Positions 28,745 to 41,323 of a stretch of 64,000 nt of DNA are shown piece after piece. How positions within the stretch are numbered: the stretch's first letter is position 1; each line of letters starts with the position of its first letter. The position numbers and the translations under genes were made by a program. This stretch comes from Kitasatospora setae KM-6054 (GTDB lineage Bacteria > Actinomycetota > Actinomycetes > Streptomycetales > Streptomycetaceae), in assembly GCF_000269985.1 (NCBI RefSeq), contig NC_016109.1:5855001-5919000 (forward strand), in the 5' to 3' direction. Below the pieces are notes generated by a model. It saw nothing but the letters and a program-made list of their open reading frames with translations, was not told the origin of the DNA and ran no database searches.

Positions 28745-30052
28745 GTGGACAAGCTGATGTGGGTGCTGGGCGTCCTGATCTTCGTGGTCGGGCTGCTCTT
28801 CTCGATCGCCTGGCACGAGCTCGGCCACCTCTCCACCGCCAAGCTGTTCGGCATCCGGGTGCCGCAGTACATGGTCGGCTTCGGCCGGACGATCTGGTCG
28901 ACCAAGCGCGGCGAGACCGAGTACGGCCTCAAGGCGATCCCGTTCGGCGGCTACATCCGGATGATCGGCATGTTCCCGCCCGGCGCGGACGGCCGGATAA
29001 AGCAGCGCTCCTCCTCGCCCTGGCGGAGCATGATCGAGGACGCCCGGGCCGCCTCCTACGAGGAGCTGCGGCCCGGCGACGAGGACCGGCTGTTCTACAC
29101 CCGCAAGCCGTGGAAGCGCGTCATCGTGATGTTCGCCGGGCCGGGCATGAACCTGGTGCTGGCGGTCGGGATGTTCCTCGCCCTGTTCATGGGCATCGGC
29201 GTCCCCCGGTCCACGCTGACCGTCAACGAGGTCAACGAGTGCGTCGTCCCGGTCGGCCAGCAGACCGACAGCTGCCCGGCCGGGGCCGCCCGGACCCCGG
29301 CCAACGAGGCCGGGCTGCGGGCCGGCGACACCATCCTGGCCTTCGACGGGGTCCGGGTCCACGACTACCCCCAGCTGCAGGGCCTGATCCGGGACTCGGC
29401 CGGCAAGCACGTGGCGATCGAGGTCCGGCACCGGGACGGCACCCCCGGCACGCTGGCCGCCGACATCAAGACCAACACCCTCGCCGCGCTGGACAAGGAC
29501 GGCGTCCCGATCAAGGACAAGACCGTCACCGCCGGCTTCCTCGGCATCAGCCCCGCCACCGGCGTCCACCACATGACGGTCGCCGAGAGCTTCGACGAGA
29601 TGGGCCGGATGGCGAGCCACGGCGTGCAGTCGCTGGCCCAGCTGCCCGGCAAGGTGCCCGGCCTGTGGCACGCCGTGGTCGACGGCGCCCCGCGCGCGCA
29701 GGACTCCCCGGTCGGCATGGTCGGCGCGGCCCGGCTCGGCGGCGACGTGTTCGCGATGGACCTGCCGGCCACCCAGCAGCTGTCGTTCTTCGTCCAGATG
29801 CTCGCCTACATGAACTTCATGCTGTTCCTGTTCAACATGCTGCCGCTGCTGCCCCTCGACGGCGGCCACATCGCCGGCGCGCTCTGGGAGTCGGTGCGCC
29901 GCACCGCCGCCCGGGTGCTGCGCCGGCCCGACCCCGGCCCGTTCGACGTGGCCCGGCTGATGCCGCTGGCCTACGTGGTCGCCGGGATCTTCGTCTGCTT
30001 CACCGGCCTCGTGATGGCCGCCGACATCGTCAACCCGGTCCGGATCAACTAG
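28745..30052 (+). CDS. RseP-like site-2 zinc metalloprotease (M50)
   Basis: A 435-aa polytopic membrane protease from GTG 28745. Zinc motif HELGH at about residues 24-28 in the first helix and the LDGGH motif at about 371-375 ([15 protein letters not shown]) mark the active site. A PDZ domain lies between about 170 and 260 ([17 protein letters not shown]). The family cuts membrane-bound anti-sigma factors and signal peptides within the bilayer. The substrate here is unknown. It lies between dxr and ispG with short gaps and has its own hairpin terminator downstream. Confidence 0.94.
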   Translation: MDKLMWVLGVLIFVVGLLFSIAWHELGHLSTAKLFGIRVPQYMVGFGRTIWSTKRGETEYGLKAIPFGGYIRMIGMFPPGADGRIKQRSSSPWRSMIEDARAASYEELRPGDEDRLFYTRKPWKRVIVMFAGPGMNLVLAVGMFLALFMGIGVPRSTLTVNEVNECVVPVGQQTDSCPAGAARTPANEAGLRAGDTILAFDGVRVHDYPQLQGLIRDSAGKHVAIEVRHRDGTPGTLAADIKTNTLAALDKDGVPIKDKTVTAGFLGISPATGVHHMTVAESFDEMGRMASHGVQSLAQLPGKVPGLWHAVVDGAPRAQDSPVGMVGAARLGGDVFAMDLPATQQLSFFVQMLAYMNFMLFLFNMLPLLPLDGGHIAGALWESVRRTAARVLRRPDPGPFDVARLMPLAYVVAGIFVCFTGLVMAADIVNPVRIN

Positions 30053-30065
30053 CCGCGCCGCCCCG

Positions 30066-30093
30066 CGGCCGGGTGTGCTCCGTCACCCGGCCG
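30066..30093 (+). terminator. Terminator after the M50 protease gene
   Basis: Perfect 10-bp stem CGGCCGGGTG / CACCCGGCCG with an 8-nt loop, 13 nt after the stop. Confidence 0.75.
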
Positions 30094-30175
30094 TGCCGTA
30101 CCGTTGGACGCCGGGCGCCCCCGCCACGCGGCGCGCGCCGGCATCACCGACCTCTCCAGAGGAAACACCGCACAC

Positions 30176-31336
<1,161 letters not shown>

Positions 31337-31351
31337 CGGTCTGAAAACCCC

Positions 31352-31385
31352 AGGCGGGACCGCCCCGGGCGGGGCGGTCCCGCCT
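31352..31385 (+). terminator. ispG terminator
   Basis: Perfect 15-bp stem AGGCGGGACCGCCCC / GGGGCGGTCCCGCCT with loop GGGC, 15 nt after the stop. Confidence 0.9.
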
Positions 31386-31403
31386 CGTCCGAGAGGTACC
31401 CCC

Positions 31404-32297
31404 GTGCTCGACCGAGGTGTCATGCTGCCCGGCCCGTTCCAGGTCGCCCGGGCGCTCGCCGCGACCCGCGTGCTGGAGGCCCCCGACCTCGACGACGCGC
31501 TGGAGATCCTGCACCGCGACCCGGTCGCCAACGCCTTCGTCGCCACCCGGGTCGAGGCCGTCGGCCTCGACCCCTGGCGGCTCGGCGGCGAGATGTGGGG
31601 CTGGCACGACGCCGACGGCCGGCTCGACGCGCTCTGCTACGCCGGCGCCAACCTCGTCCCGGTCAACGCCGGGCCGGAGGCCGTCCGGGCCTTCGCCGAG
31701 CGGGCCCGCCGGCAGGGCCGCCGCTGCTCCTCCATCGTCGGCCCCGCCGAGGCCACCGCGACCCTCTGGGCGCTGCTGGAGCGCTCCTGGGGCCCGGCCC
31801 GGGACGTCCGCGCCCACCAGCCGCTGATGGCCACCTCCACGCCCGTCACCGAGGTCGAGCCCGACCCGCTGGTCCGCCGGGTCGGCCGGGCCGAGATCGA
31901 GGCGCTGATGCCCGCCTGCGTCGCCATGTTCACCGAGGAGGTCGGCATCTCCCCGCTGGCCGGCGACGGCGGACTGCTCTACCAGGCCCGGGTCGCCGAA
32001 CTGGTCGCCGGCGGACGGTCGTTCGCCCGCTTCGACCCGGACGGCAAGGTCGTCTTCAAGGCCGAGATCGGCGCCGTCACGGCCGGCGCCTGCCAGATCC
32101 AGGGCGTCTGGGTCGCCCCCGAGCACCGCGGCCGGGGCCTGTCCGAGACCGGCATGGCCGCCGTCGTCAACACCGCCCTCGCCGAGGTCGCCCCGGTCGT
32201 CTCGCTCTACGTCAACGACTTCAACGTCCGCGCCCGCGCCGCCTACCGCCGGGTCGGCTTCCGCGAGGTCGGCGCGTTCATGAGCGTGCTGTTCTGA
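31404..32297 (+). CDS. GNAT acetyltransferase with DUF4081 domain
   Basis: A 297-aa two-domain protein. GTG 31404 follows GAGAGG at 7 nt (ATG 31422 is an alternative). The N-terminal DUF4081 part (about 20-150) has ALEILHRDPVANAFVATRVE and LCYAGANLVPV. The C-terminal GNAT domain has the acetyl-CoA loop VWVAPEHRGRGLSETGMAAVV and the terminal VNDFNVRARAAYRRVGFREVG. Substrate unknown. The gene follows ispG, a placement seen in other Streptomyces, and is convergent with the next acetyltransferase, only 7 nt apart. Confidence 0.9.
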   Translation: MLDRGVMLPGPFQVARALAATRVLEAPDLDDALEILHRDPVANAFVATRVEAVGLDPWRLGGEMWGWHDADGRLDALCYAGANLVPVNAGPEAVRAFAERARRQGRRCSSIVGPAEATATLWALLERSWGPARDVRAHQPLMATSTPVTEVEPDPLVRRVGRAEIEALMPACVAMFTEEVGISPLAGDGGLLYQARVAELVAGGRSFARFDPDGKVVFKAEIGAVTAGACQIQGVWVAPEHRGRGLSETGMAAVVNTALAEVAPVVSLYVNDFNVRARAAYRRVGFREVGAFMSVLF

Positions 32298-32304
32298 CGT
32301 CCGG

Positions 32305-32856
32305 TCAGGGCGCGGACGGGTCGCGCAGCGGCAGCCGCGCGCCCATCACCGCGTACGGGCGCTCGGTGTTCGGGAAGCGCACCGCCGACGCCAGGTCCTG
32401 GTAGCCGAGCGAGCGGTAGAGCCGGCGGGCCGGGGTCTCCGCGTCGATCGCCGACAGGATCGACCGGTCCAGGCCGGAGCGCTCGCACAGCGAGCGGATC
32501 AGCCGGCTGCCCACGCCCCGGCCCTGGAACTCCGGCAGCACGTGCAGCTCGGTCACCGCGAACACCCCGTCCAGCCAGTGCTCGTGGCCGCGCGCCGCCA
32601 GGTACGGCTCGATCACCGTCGACCACCAGTGGTCCCGCCGGTTCGGCATCCCGTACCCGAAGCCGACCAGCCGCCCCCGCGCCATCGCGCCCAGCGCCAG
32701 CACCCCCGGCTGCAGGGCGTGCCGCCCCACGATCGGCAGCCGCACCGCGACCTCGTGCGGCCCGAGGCCGAAGGCGACCGCCTGGACCTCCAGCGCGGCG
32801 GGCGCCCACGCCGCAAGGTCGATGGCCTCGATCGTCACCCCGGTGAGCTGCTCCAT
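32305..32856 (-). CDS. GNAT-family acetyltransferase
   Basis: A 183-aa single-domain N-acetyltransferase. The CoA-binding motif is LHVLPEFQGRGVGSRLIRSL and the later motif is ETPARRLYRSLGYQDL. An N-terminal segment LEVQAVAFGLGPHEVAVRLP precedes the core. Start ATG 32856. It reads leftward and converges on the DUF4081 gene. Substrate unknown. Confidence 0.88.
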   Translation of the reverse strand: MEQLTGVTIEAIDLAAWAPAALEVQAVAFGLGPHEVAVRLPIVGRHALQPGVLALGAMARGRLVGFGYGMPNRRDHWWSTVIEPYLAARGHEHWLDGVFAVTELHVLPEFQGRGVGSRLIRSLCERSGLDRSILSAIDAETPARRLYRSLGYQDLASAVRFPNTERPYAVMGARLPLRDPSAP

Positions 32857-32905
32857 GAAGCGGGACGTTACTACCTGCCGTCCCGGGCGGCCGATCGCCC
32901 CGGCC

Positions 32906-33844
32906 TCACAGCCAGGAGGCGAACTCCAGCCGGAGCTCGGCCCGCCCGGCGTCCCCCGCCGCGAACGCGCCCAGCGCGGCGTCCACCGCCCGCAGCAGCG
33001 TCCAGGCCCGGACCCGCTCGGCGGGCAGCTCCACCGCCTCCGCGAGCCGCGCCAGCCGGCGCCGGGCCGCCCCGCGCGGACCCGGCGAGGCCGCCAGCGT
33101 GTCGAGCCGGTCCAGCACCAGCCGGGCCAGGTCGTACGCCCGGTCGCCGACCAGCGGGCGCGGCGCCACCGCCAGCCACGGCGAGCGGTCCGCCGCCAGC
33201 GCCCGGCCGTGCTGGAAGTCCCCGTGCAGCAGCCAGTCGCCGCCGTCCCCGGCCAGCGCGAGGGCCTCCAGCGCCTCGTCCACCAGCGGGGCGGCGTCGG
33301 CCGCGGCGGGCAGCGACCGGCGTTCGGCCAGCCGGGACGCGGTGGCGGCGGCCCGGTCGGCCAGCGACTCGAACGGGTGCCCGGGCGGGGCCGGCACCCA
33401 CAGCCGGCGCAGCAGGCTGGTCGCCTCCAGCATCGCCTTCGCCTCGGCCAGCGACCGCAGCGGGATCTCCCCGTGCAGGCGCTCCAGCAGCAGCGCGCCG
33501 CCGGCCGCGTCCGGGCCGGCCCCTTCGTCGCTGCCGTCCAGCAGCAGCACCGCGCCCCGGCCCGCCCACACCCGCAGCGCGGCGGCCTCGGCGGCGCCGG
33601 CGGACGGGCGGGTCAGCTTCAGGGCGACCGGCGCCAGGTCGTCCGCCCGGTGCGCGAACACCACCAGGCTGCCCCGGCCGCCCGGTTCGGCCAGCCGCTC
33701 CGCCACCAGGCCCCGGTCGGCCAGCCGCGCCGGGAGGGCCCGCGGCAGGCCCGCGAGCCACGCCAGATCGGCGGGGGAGCCGGTCGCGCGGACCGACTCG
33801 GTGAGGCGGGCGGGGACGCTGAACCGCGCGGGTTGTGCCGACAT
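32906..33844 (-). CDS. Aminoglycoside-phosphotransferase-fold protein, metal ligands missing
   Basis: A 312-aa protein of the APH(6)/hydroxyurea-kinase type. The Brenner-type motif reads WLLHGDFQHGRALAADR, whereas active kinases have HGDxHxxN; the later metal-binding Asp (LAIDPK in relatives) reads LAVAPRP. The catalytic Asp of HGD is kept, but both Mg ligands (Asn to Arg, Asp to Ala) are lost, so phosphotransfer is doubtful. VALKLTRP near the start would be the ATP lysine strand. It may be a non-catalytic or altered kinase homologue; calling it antibiotic resistance is not supported. Confidence 0.8.
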   Translation of the reverse strand: MSAQPARFSVPARLTESVRATGSPADLAWLAGLPRALPARLADRGLVAERLAEPGGRGSLVVFAHRADDLAPVALKLTRPSAGAAEAAALRVWAGRGAVLLLDGSDEGAGPDAAGGALLLERLHGEIPLRSLAEAKAMLEATSLLRRLWVPAPPGHPFESLADRAAATASRLAERRSLPAAADAAPLVDEALEALALAGDGGDWLLHGDFQHGRALAADRSPWLAVAPRPLVGDRAYDLARLVLDRLDTLAASPGPRGAARRRLARLAEAVELPAERVRAWTLLRAVDAALGAFAAGDAGRAELRLEFASWL

Positions 33845-33909
33845 GCCGTCATTATCGGGCAGCCGGGGGCCGCGGCAGGGCGGTGGCGGGGCGGTGGCGG
33901 CGGGTTCCG

Positions 33910-34860
33910 CTACTGGTCGGCCAGGCCCGGGAGGGCGGGGAGGTCGGCGCCCCAGTGGGCGGCGCGCAGGGTGGAGTCGCGCAGGGCGGTCGCGGCGGCG
34001 GCGCGGTAGGCGGGGGCGGCGGCCAGGTCGGCGTAGGCGGCGGTGAGCTGGGTCTCCAGGTAGGCGGCCAGCTGGGTGGCGGTGGGGGCGTCCTTGACCT
34101 GGAAGGGGAGGCGGTAGCCGGCGGCCGCGGCGGTGGGGGAGGCGCCGGTGCCGCTGAGGACGCGCTGCCAGGTGTCGCGGCGGGCCTGGTGCGCGGCGTA
34201 CGTGGTGCGGGCGTCCTCGCGCTGCGGGCCGGTCGGGAGGAACGCGCCGACGACGCCGTAGCCGTAGACGGCCGCGTGCTCGGCGGCGAGGGCGTTCTGC
34301 AGGGCGGCGGTGTCGGCGGCCGGGACGGCCGAGGGGGAGGCCGAGGGGGAGGCGGTGGGGCTCTGCGTGACGTTGAGGGTGAGGGCGGTGTCGCCGAGGG
34401 CGGCCGCGTGGGCGCTGTCGGAGGCGGCGATCGAGGCCAGCGTCCGGGCCAGCTCAGGGGAGGCCGCGTCGAGGTCGGCCAGCCGGGCCGCGGCGGTGCG
34501 CTGTTCGGCGGCGGCCAGCGCGGCGACGGTCGCGGCCCCGGCGGGCGCCGCGGTGGACGCGGGCGCGGAGGCGGACGCGGACGGCAGCGGGCCGGCCAGT
34601 GCCTCGCGGTGCCGGGCGACGTCGTCGCGCAGGTCGCCGAGCCGCTGGGCTTCGGCGGGGGCGGCGGCCAGCGCGGCGTCGTAGTCGGCGAGCAGGGCGT
34701 CGGTGGCGGCGAGCTGGCGCAGCCGCAGCGGGCGGTCGGCGTCGGCCGCGGCGGCACTGGCGCCGGGCTTCGCCGGGGGTTCGCCGGTGCAGCCGCCGAG
34801 CAGCAGGACCCCGGTGAGCGCTCCGAGGGCCAGGGCGGTCCGCCGTGTGGGCGCGGGCAT
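33910..34860 (-). CDS. Ferritin-like DUF4439 lipoprotein
   Basis: A 316-aa protein. The N-terminus MPAPTRRTALALGALTGVLL ends in the lipobox LLGGC (Cys about 24), so it should be a lipoprotein outside the membrane. A Ser/Ala/Pro-rich linker (about 155-182) leads to a C-terminal four-helix DUF4439 domain with ALQNALAAEHAAVYGYGVVG and YAAHQARRDTWQRVL, typical of the ferritin-like superfamily. Metal binding is not certain. It is divergent from rimP, across 231 nt. Confidence 0.88.
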   Translation of the reverse strand: MPAPTRRTALALGALTGVLLLGGCTGEPPAKPGASAAAADADRPLRLRQLAATDALLADYDAALAAAPAEAQRLGDLRDDVARHREALAGPLPSASASAPASTAAPAGAATVAALAAAEQRTAAARLADLDAASPELARTLASIAASDSAHAAALGDTALTLNVTQSPTASPSASPSAVPAADTAALQNALAAEHAAVYGYGVVGAFLPTGPQREDARTTYAAHQARRDTWQRVLSGTGASPTAAAAGYRLPFQVKDAPTATQLAAYLETQLTAAYADLAAAPAYRAAAATALRDSTLRAAHWGADLPALPGLADQ

Positions 34861-35022
34861 CGGGGGCTCCTGCTGGTCGCGGTGGGGGCGCGGTGCGCCT
34901 CGTCGGGAGAATCTTTACCTGAGCCGCACAGCATCCGTACGGATTTTCGGACGGTATACGACTCCTGTGAGGTTCCTCGCAGGGGGTGCCGGGGAGATGG
35001 GTCGGAATCGGCGGTTCGGGGG

Positions 35023-35052
35023 TTGACCCGATAGGCTTCGCGGTGAGTTAGC
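35023..35052 (+). promoter_or_regulatory. Candidate promoter for rimP-nusA-ylxR-infB
   Basis: TTGACC at 35023-35028 followed after 18 nt by GTTAGC (35047-35052), about 40 nt before the rimP start codon. Confidence 0.45.
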
Positions 35053-35091
35053 ACCTTCGACAACAGCAGACGCGGCCGAGGAGTCACCCGG

Positions 35092-35646
35092 ATGAGCACC
35101 ACCCCCACCGACCGGCTGCGCGCGTTGTTGGAGCCGCTGGCAGCCGACGCCGGGCTCGACCTCGAAGAGGTCAAGGTGACCCAGGCCGGCAGCCGCCGCC
35201 AGGTGCAGATCGACGTGGACGCCGACGGCGGCGTCGACCTCGACGCCGTCGCCGAGTTCTCCCGCCTGGTCAGCCGGGCGCTGGACGACTCCGCGCTGAT
35301 GGGCGAGACCCCGTACGTGCTGGAGGTCGGTTCCCCGGGTGCCGAGCGCCCGCTGAGCGAGCCGCGGCACTGGCGCCGGGCGGTCGGCCGGCTGGCGGCG
35401 GTCAAGCTGGTGGACGGCGCGGAGCTGACCGCGCGGGTGCTGGAGAGCGACGAGGACGGCGCGCTGGTCGAGGTGCAGCCGGTCAAGGGGCGCGGCCGCC
35501 CCAAGGAGCGCCGACTGGAGTTCGCGGAGGTCGCGCGGGCCCGGGTGCAGGTCGAGTTCAACCGCAAGGACGAGGAGACGCTCGACGCCGCCGAGGACAT
35601 CGCGGACGTCGACGCGGACGTGGACGAAGAGGAAGAGGAGGCGTAG
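35092..35646 (+). CDS. rimP: Ribosome maturation factor RimP
   Basis: A 184-aa protein with GAGGAG before ATG 35092. Needed for maturation of the 30S subunit. Motifs: [21 protein letters not shown] at the N-terminus, [19 protein letters not shown], and [14 protein letters not shown], the signature of the family; the C-terminal SH3-like part has [13 protein letters not shown] highly acidic tail ([16 protein letters not shown]) is typical of actinobacterial forms. It ends 2 nt before nusA, showing one operon. Confidence 0.96.
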   Translation: MSTTPTDRLRALLEPLAADAGLDLEEVKVTQAGSRRQVQIDVDADGGVDLDAVAEFSRLVSRALDDSALMGETPYVLEVGSPGAERPLSEPRHWRRAVGRLAAVKLVDGAELTARVLESDEDGALVEVQPVKGRGRPKERRLEFAEVARARVQVEFNRKDEETLDAAEDIADVDADVDEEEEEA

Positions 35647-35648
35647 TC

Positions 35649-36650
35649 GTGGACATCGACATGAGTGCCCTGCGCGGGCTGGTCACCGAGAAGGGCGTGC
35701 CGTTCGACCTGCTGGTCGAGTCGATCGAGTCGGCCCTCCTCATCGCGTACCACCGCACCGAGGGCTCGCGCCGCCGGGCGCGGGTGGAGCTGAACCGCAA
35801 GACCGGGCACGTGACGGTCTGGGCCCTGGAGGACGCGTCCGAGCTGGACGAGGGCGTCGAGCCGAAGGAGTTCGACGACACCCCGTCGGGCTTCGGCCGG
35901 ATCGCCGCGTCCACCGCCAAGCAGGTCATCCTGCAGCGGCTGCGGGACGCCGCGGACGACCAGACCTTCGGCGAGTACGCGGGCAAGGAGGGCGACATCG
36001 TCACCGGTGTCGTCCAGCAGGGCAACGACCCGAAGAGCGTGCTGGTCGACATCGGCAAGCTGGAGGCCATCCTGCCGCCGCAGGAGCAGGTCCCGGGCGA
36101 GGACTACCGGCACGGCACCCGGCTGAAGTGCTACGTGGTGGGCGTGCGGCGCGGTGTGCGCGGCCCGTCGGTGACGCTGTCGCGCACGCACCCGAGCCTG
36201 GTGAAGCGGCTGTTCGCGCTGGAGGTGCCGGAGATCGCGGACGGCTCGGTGGAGATCGCCGCGATCGCCCGCGAGGCCGGCCACCGCACCAAGATCGCGG
36301 TCTGGTCGCGCCGGCAGGGCCTGAACGCCAAGGGCGCCTGCATCGGCCCGAACGGCATGCGGGTGCGCGGCGTGATGGCCGAGCTGCACGGCGAGAAGAT
36401 CGACATCGTCGACTGGTCGGAGGACCCGGCCGAGATGGTCGCCGCCGCGCTGTCGCCCGCCCGGGTGACGAAGGTGGAGATCGTCGACCTGGCCCAGCGC
36501 TCCGCCCGGGTGATCGTGCCGGACTACCAGCTGTCGCTGGCGATCGGCAAGGAGGGCCAGAACGCCCGCCTGGCCGCCCGGCTGACCGGCTGGCGGATCG
36601 ACATCCGTCCGGACACCGAGGCTCCGGCCGAGGAATCCCCGGGGCGTTGA
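35649..36650 (+). CDS. nusA: Transcription termination/antitermination factor NusA
   Basis: A 333-aa protein from GTG 35649, of the short actinobacterial type without the C-terminal acidic repeats of E. coli. Domains: N-terminal RNA-polymerase-binding region (about 1-110, with [16 protein letters not shown]), S1 domain (about 118-185), then two KH domains with [26 protein letters not shown] and [21 protein letters not shown] in pieces. It modulates pausing, termination and rRNA antitermination. Directly follows rimP. Confidence 0.97.
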   Translation: MDIDMSALRGLVTEKGVPFDLLVESIESALLIAYHRTEGSRRRARVELNRKTGHVTVWALEDASELDEGVEPKEFDDTPSGFGRIAASTAKQVILQRLRDAADDQTFGEYAGKEGDIVTGVVQQGNDPKSVLVDIGKLEAILPPQEQVPGEDYRHGTRLKCYVVGVRRGVRGPSVTLSRTHPSLVKRLFALEVPEIADGSVEIAAIAREAGHRTKIAVWSRRQGLNAKGACIGPNGMRVRGVMAELHGEKIDIVDWSEDPAEMVAAALSPARVTKVEIVDLAQRSARVIVPDYQLSLAIGKEGQNARLAARLTGWRIDIRPDTEAPAEESPGR

Positions 36651-36719
36651 GAACGTTGTCATGGGCCTCCGGGGAACTACTCGGCGGCGGCGAGTCCCTT
36701 CGGAGGGGTAGACTTGAAC

Positions 36720-37022
36720 GTGTCTGGCCGGACGCATGTCCGGGCATGCCCTGAACGCACCTGCGTGGGCTGCCGCAAGCGCGCGGCCAAGCACGAGCTG
36801 CTGCGTGTCGTGGCGGGCGAGGGCGAATGCGTCCCCGACCCCCGCGGCACACTGCCGGGCCGGGGTGCTTATCTGCACCCCGATCCGAACTGCCTCGACC
36901 TCGCGGTCCGCCGCCGGGCGTTCCCCCGGGCCCTCAAGGCCCAGGGCGCGCTCGACCCCGGCGCCCTGCGGGAGCACGTCGGGGCGGCAGCGAGCCAGGC
37001 CGACCGGCAGTCGGCCCACTGA
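36720..37022 (+). CDS. ylxR: YlxR family RNA-binding protein (DUF448)
   Basis: About 100 aa. GTG 36720 gives MSGRTHVRACPERTCVGCRKR, as I recall for other Streptomyces, with GGAGGGG 11 nt upstream; TTG 36714 in the same frame is 5 nt from that site and is equally possible. The motif RTCVGCRKRAAKHELLRVV and GRGAYLHPDPNCLDLAVRRRAFPRAL define DUF448. Small basic protein, thought to bind RNA or to act as a nucleoid/transcription factor; conserved between nusA and infB. Confidence 0.93.
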   Translation: MSGRTHVRACPERTCVGCRKRAAKHELLRVVAGEGECVPDPRGTLPGRGAYLHPDPNCLDLAVRRRAFPRALKAQGALDPGALREHVGAAASQADRQSAH

Positions 37023-37123
37023 CGGGCCACGCGCCCGGCAACACGCACCAGCGCACGGCACGCGGTCACGCCGCCGTGCACCCAGTCAGGTACCTCGCGA
37101 GATGGAAGTAGGTCGAGATTGCG

Positions 37124-37166
37124 ATGAGCACTCGATGAGTACGCGATGAGTACGCCCATGAAGTAA
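37124..37166 (+). promoter_or_regulatory. infB leader with three overlapping micro-ORFs
   Basis: Three tiny frames overlap through ATGA stop-start junctions: ATG 37124 to TGA 37138 (M-S-T-R), ATG 37135 to TGA 37149 (M-S-T-R) and ATG 37146 to TAA 37166 (M-S-T-P-M-K). They arise from an 11-nt direct repeat GATGAGYACKC. All lie within the 190-nt gap before infB. A role in coupling infB translation to ribosome state is an inference. Confidence 0.55.
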
Positions 37167-37212
37167 CGGCAGTCCGGCGGACGAATACCCCGGACGCATA
37201 GACAGGAGCGAA

Positions 37213-40320
<3,108 letters not shown>

Positions 40321-40331
40321 CAGGTGCCTGA

Positions 40332-40375
40332 CCGGGGCCGGCCGACGGGTGTCTTATCCCGTCGACCGGCCCCGG
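40332..40375 (+). terminator. infB terminator
   Basis: 18-bp stem with a single mismatch: left arm 40332-40349 (CCGGGGCCGGCCGACGGG), loop TGTCTTAT, right arm 40358-40375. Starts 11 nt after the infB stop. Confidence 0.9.
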
Positions 40376-40391
40376 CCGCGCTTGTTAGGGT
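40362..40391 (+). promoter_or_regulatory. Candidate promoter for the DUF503-rbfA genes
   Basis: TCGACC (40362) and TAGGGT (40386-40391) separated by 18 nt, about 60 nt before the DUF503 start. The -35 element lies in the right arm of the infB terminator. Confidence 0.35.
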
Positions 40392-40449
40392 CGGGGCCAG
40401 TCGGAAGAACATCCTTCGAGGCCCCCAGACCGGCTCAGGTCTGTCCCAC

Positions 40450-40746
40450 ATGTTCGTAGGAACACTCACCTTCGACCTGCTCCTCGGCGACGTGCACTCG
40501 CTCAAGGAGAAGCGGTCGATCGTGCGGCCCATCGTGGCCGAACTGCAGCGCAAGCACAGCGTGTGCGCGGCGGAGGTAGGAGACCAGGATCTGCACCGCA
40601 GGGCCGAGATCGGCTGCGCGGTGGTGTCCGGCGACGCCGGGTACGTCAGCGAGGTCCTGGACAGCTGTGAGCGGCTCGTCGCCGGCCGCCCAGAGGTGGT
40701 GCTGCTCTCCACGCGGAGGCGGTACCACCACGACGACGACGAATGA
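40450..40746 (+). CDS. DUF503 (YlxP-like) protein
   Basis: A 98-aa protein from ATG 40450. The family signature [23 protein letters not shown] begins at this Met, which sets the start. Conserved [22 protein letters not shown] follows and the protein ends in an acidic His/Asp tail ([10 protein letters not shown]). DUF503 proteins are small ferredoxin-like folds found beside rbfA in many bacteria; function is unknown but synteny suggests a role in ribosome biogenesis. Confidence 0.93.
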   Translation: MFVGTLTFDLLLGDVHSLKEKRSIVRPIVAELQRKHSVCAAEVGDQDLHRRAEIGCAVVSGDAGYVSEVLDSCERLVAGRPEVVLLSTRRRYHHDDDE

Positions 40747-40885
40747 CCTGCGGGAGTCACCACCGTCACACCCGCACAGGACCGAGAGCGCCCACAAGGC
40801 TGGGCGCGGGCGGGTACGTTGGGGAGAGGGCCCCACCGGGCGAGGTCATGACCCGGGGTACGCGCCTACTGCACGAGGAGGCAAC

Positions 40886-41323
40886 GTGACCGACACCGCT
40901 AGGGCGCGCAAGCTCGCCGACCGCATCCAGGTGGTCGTGGCGGAGACCCTGCAACGCCGGATCAAGGACCCGCGCCTGGGGTACGTCACCATCACCGACG
41001 CCCGGGTCACCGGGGACCTGCGCGAGGCCACCGTCTTCTACACCGTCTACGGTGACGAGACGGAGCGGGAGTCCAGCGCGGCCGCGCTGGAGAGCGCCAA
41101 GGGCATCCTGCGTTCCGAGGTCGGCAAGCAGACCGGGGTCCGGTTCACGCCGACCCTGACCTTCGTCGCCGACGCGCTGCCGGACAACGCGAAGAACATC
41201 GACGACCTGCTGGACAAGGCCCGGGCCTCCGACGCCGCCGTCCGCACCACCGCCGCCGGGGCCGCGTACGCCGGCGACGCCGACCCGTACAAGTCCTCCC
41301 GCGACGACGACGAGGACGAGTGA
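40886..41323 (+). CDS. rbfA: 30S ribosome-binding factor RbfA
   Basis: A 145-aa protein from GTG 40886, with GAGGAGG about 5 nt upstream; longer in-frame extension lacks support. It binds the 30S subunit near helix 1 of 16S rRNA during maturation. Motifs: [50 protein letters not shown] (in sections), [23 protein letters not shown] and [10 protein letters not shown]. Acidic C-terminal tail. Its stop overlaps the GTG of the DHH phosphoesterase gene (GTGA), so translation is coupled. Confidence 0.96.
   Translation: MTDTARARKLADRIQVVVAETLQRRIKDPRLGYVTITDARVTGDLREATVFYTVYGDETERESSAAALESAKGILRSEVGKQTGVRFTPTLTFVADALPDNAKNIDDLLDKARASDAAVRTTAAGAAYAGDADPYKSSRDDDEDE

Noticed and set aside
32906-33844. 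Aminoglycoside resistance gene
   Set aside because: Fold resembles APH(6), but the Mg-binding Asn and Asp are replaced; resistance cannot be claimed.
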